Below, in pieces: positions 62,676 through 64,000 of a stretch of 64,000 nucleotides of DNA (within the stretch, counting starts at the first letter, position 1; every line of letters begins with the position of its first letter). Below the pieces are notes generated by a model. The model was not told the DNA's origin, searched no databases, and worked only from the letters and a program-made list of their open reading frames with translations. Location of the stretch: contig CAZHCA010000006.1 of the NCBI GenBank assembly GCA_964530825.1, forward strand, positions 1 to 64,000. The letters run 5' to 3'. The position numbers were made by a program, and so were the translations under genes. The stretch is from CAZHCA01 sp964530825. GTDB lineage: Bacteria > Bacteroidota > Bacteroidia > Chitinophagales > Saprospiraceae.

Positions 62676-63857
62676 ATGGAAGTAGCGGTATTGGAACTCG
62701 ACTACCACCCCGAGGTGCTGCGGGATACTTGCCGCATTCTCGACGGAGTGGCAAGCGCTATCAATGTACTGACTACTTACGGGATTTGGAAAAAAGCAGA
62801 CACTTATCCCCAAGGTATACCCAGTAACGTCCGCCTTGCCTTGCAGCAAAAGGGACAAATTGAGGCGGCGTTTCTCGCGCAGTACCGCCCGTTGGTCGAT
62901 GAGGCGGATGTTCTCCTCATCAATACTGTGGCCTCCAATTACCGGCTACTGGCCCGGCAAAATTGGCGCCCCAAGACGATCCTACGTATCCACAATACCC
63001 ATGCCTTTTTTGGCAAAGGCCTGCCAAGCTACCGGCCTCGTTGGTCGCGCTTTTATTTGTGGAAAGATTTATCTCACCTGGTCCGGAATACGTTGGGCCG
63101 GATGGACTGGAAGTATCGCAAGCGCTTGCTGCAAAAGATCGACTACTTTGCCTTTCCCAATGCTTTCATGGCTGGGTATGCCCAACAACAATATGGGGTA
63201 GACCCACAGCGGGCGATCGCTTTACCCCTGTCGTATGCTTCGGCGCCACCCGCACCACCTGAGGGCGAGCCAGTCACCATCACGGTGGTCGGCCGGGTCG
63301 ATCCGCGGGTGCGCGACTATGAATTGTTGGCCGAGGCCTTTCGCAGGGCATTGCCCCAAATCCGGCACTCGGTCGAACTTGTACTACTAGGCGATAGCAG
63401 TTCCCCCTACGGCCGCCGGATGGTCGGGCACTGGGAGGCATTGGAGGGCGATAATTTCAGCGTGCGTACCTTCGAGCGCTTCGTGCCCCAGGAGACCTTT
63501 CAAAGATATACCCGGCAGACCGATTTTTTCGTCTTACCGATCAAAATTGAAACTCGCTATACGATTTATCGCGAGTGGTATGGCTATACCAAGATGTCGG
63601 GCGCCGTCAATGATATGCTGAAGTACGGTAGGCCCATGTTACTTTCAAAAGCCTATCCCTTACCGGGGGATTTACAACCAATGACCGCTACTTTCGAAGA
63701 CGCTCGGCAATTAGCCAGGCAATTGGTGAAATGGGTGAACGAGCAGGTTTACCTCTCCTTGCCCGTCAATGAAGCATTAGCAGGCTACCAGCTGCCGGTA
63801 GTGCGCCAACAATACCAGCAGGTGTTGGAACGAGTGACCGGAGCTTCCGCCTCCTAA
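62676..63857 (+). CDS. Glycosyltransferase (GT4-like)
   Basis: The 393-aa product has a two-domain GT-B layout: an N-terminal half (MEVAVLELDYHPEVLRD, with LLINTVASNYRLL) and a C-terminal nucleotide-sugar half starting VTITVVGRVDPRVRDYELLA. That half has VELVLLGDSSSPYGRRM and later SGAVNDMLKYGRPMLLSKAY, where the GT4 EPFG-type motif would be. The usual E-x7-E is not clear, so the donor and acceptor are unknown. Context with two sulfotransferases and a flippase points to a sulfated surface glycan. It overlaps the convergent gene at 63854 by 4 bp. Confidence 0.78.
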   Translation: MEVAVLELDYHPEVLRDTCRILDGVASAINVLTTYGIWKKADTYPQGIPSNVRLALQQKGQIEAAFLAQYRPLVDEADVLLINTVASNYRLLARQNWRPKTILRIHNTHAFFGKGLPSYRPRWSRFYLWKDLSHLVRNTLGRMDWKYRKRLLQKIDYFAFPNAFMAGYAQQQYGVDPQRAIALPLSYASAPPAPPEGEPVTITVVGRVDPRVRDYELLAEAFRRALPQIRHSVELVLLGDSSSPYGRRMVGHWEALEGDNFSVRTFERFVPQETFQRYTRQTDFFVLPIKIETRYTIYREWYGYTKMSGAVNDMLKYGRPMLLSKAYPLPGDLQPMTATFEDARQLARQLVKWVNEQVYLSLPVNEALAGYQLPVVRQQYQQVLERVTGASAS

Positions 63858-64000
63858 CCTTCCCGTAGTTTCTGCAGCACCCCCTCGCGCCTGGTAAAAA
63901 ACCGCTTTAGGCTGCGGCCGATGGGGTCATCGGGGAAGCTTTGCTGTTGTAAGCGTCGGGTGTAATGCAAGGTCCAGTCTTCCAGCAGCGCCGGATCGAA
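63854..64000 (-). CDS. C-terminal 48 residues of a gene cut by the right edge
   Basis: On the minus strand the frame is open from the window edge to a TAG at 63854-63856. It encodes FDPALLEDWTLHYTRRLQQQ, then SFPDDPIGRSLKRFFTRREG and a short basic end. It runs tail-to-tail with the glycosyltransferase, and codon use looks coding. The family is not recognisable from the fragment. Confidence 0.6.
   Translation of the reverse strand, partial: FDPALLEDWTLHYTRRLQQQSFPDDPIGRSLKRFFTRREGVLQKLREG

Noticed and set aside
1..64000. CRISPR arrays, insertion sequences, prophage or toxin-antitoxin modules
   Set aside because: No regularly spaced repeats, transposase or integrase motifs, phage genes or small paired toxin-antitoxin genes were seen.

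Overview
The window comes from a chromosome of a Bacteroidota species, probably a marine saprospirian or Lewinella-like bacterium. The phylum call rests on: a SusC/SusD pair; two kinds of type IX secretion (T9SS) sorting domains; FecI/FecR-type sigma/anti-sigma regulation of a TonB receptor; DUF1573, 2TM, DUF4252 and DUF4249 families; the FtsZ C-terminal peptide FLHDNVD; and repeated perfect matches to the Bacteroidota -7 promoter element TAnnTTTG just upstream of genes. The lineage below phylum is an inference from gene content and moderate-to-high GC. No rRNA, tRNA, insertion sequence, prophage or CRISPR array was found.

Layout. 0.4-7.3 kb: a secreted T9SS zinc metalloprotease, then pyruvate carboxylase and ATP-dependent PEP carboxykinase, which together form the pyruvate-oxaloacetate-PEP gluconeogenic route. 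7.3-16.8 kb (minus strand): the RNA-binding protein Tex, a SusC/SusD nutrient-uptake pair, and a fused E1 subunit of a 2-oxoacid dehydrogenase. 17.1-21.1 kb: small envelope proteins (DUF1573, a lipoprotein, two tandem 2TM proteins), YaaA, and a dolichol-phosphate-mannose-synthase-like glycosyltransferase.

21.5-37.1 kb: a complete division and cell wall (dcw) operon in the order mraZ-rsmH-ftsL-ftsI-murE-mraY-murD-ftsW-murG-murC-ftsQ-ftsA-ftsZ, ending at a strong terminator. MurE carries the DNPR motif of meso-diaminopimelate-adding enzymes. MraZ-type TGG boxes at exact 10-bp spacing sit directly upstream of a perfect -7 promoter. Separate GC-rich hairpins lie about 20 nt before the ftsA and ftsZ start codons.

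37.4-49.0 kb: an orphan 99-aa protein boxed between two terminators, a large Asp-box/VPS10-like beta-propeller protein, a DUF4136 lipoprotein, an operon of an ECF sigma factor, a membrane anti-sigma-like protein and two DUF4252 proteins, then an LptF/G permease, a PAP2 phosphatase, a GNAT fusion protein and a sodium:alanine symporter with an inserted extracytoplasmic domain. 49.2-54.6 kb: a FecI-FecR-TonB receptor-DUF4249 uptake locus.

54.8-64.0 kb: a Crp/Fnr regulator, an rRNA m5C methyltransferase, a DUF547 lipoprotein, a secreted protein of unknown role, a tiny protein that is almost entirely a T9SS type B sorting domain, and a surface-polysaccharide group (Wzx-like flippase, two sulfotransferases, a glycosyltransferase). 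The right edge cuts through a minus-strand gene.

The most interesting leads are the paired ftsA/ftsZ leader hairpins, the MraZ box array, the sigma-DUF4252 operon, the GNAT fusion, the symporter insertion, the cargo-less T9SS protein and the orphan 99-aa gene. None of them is demonstrated here to be a new system.
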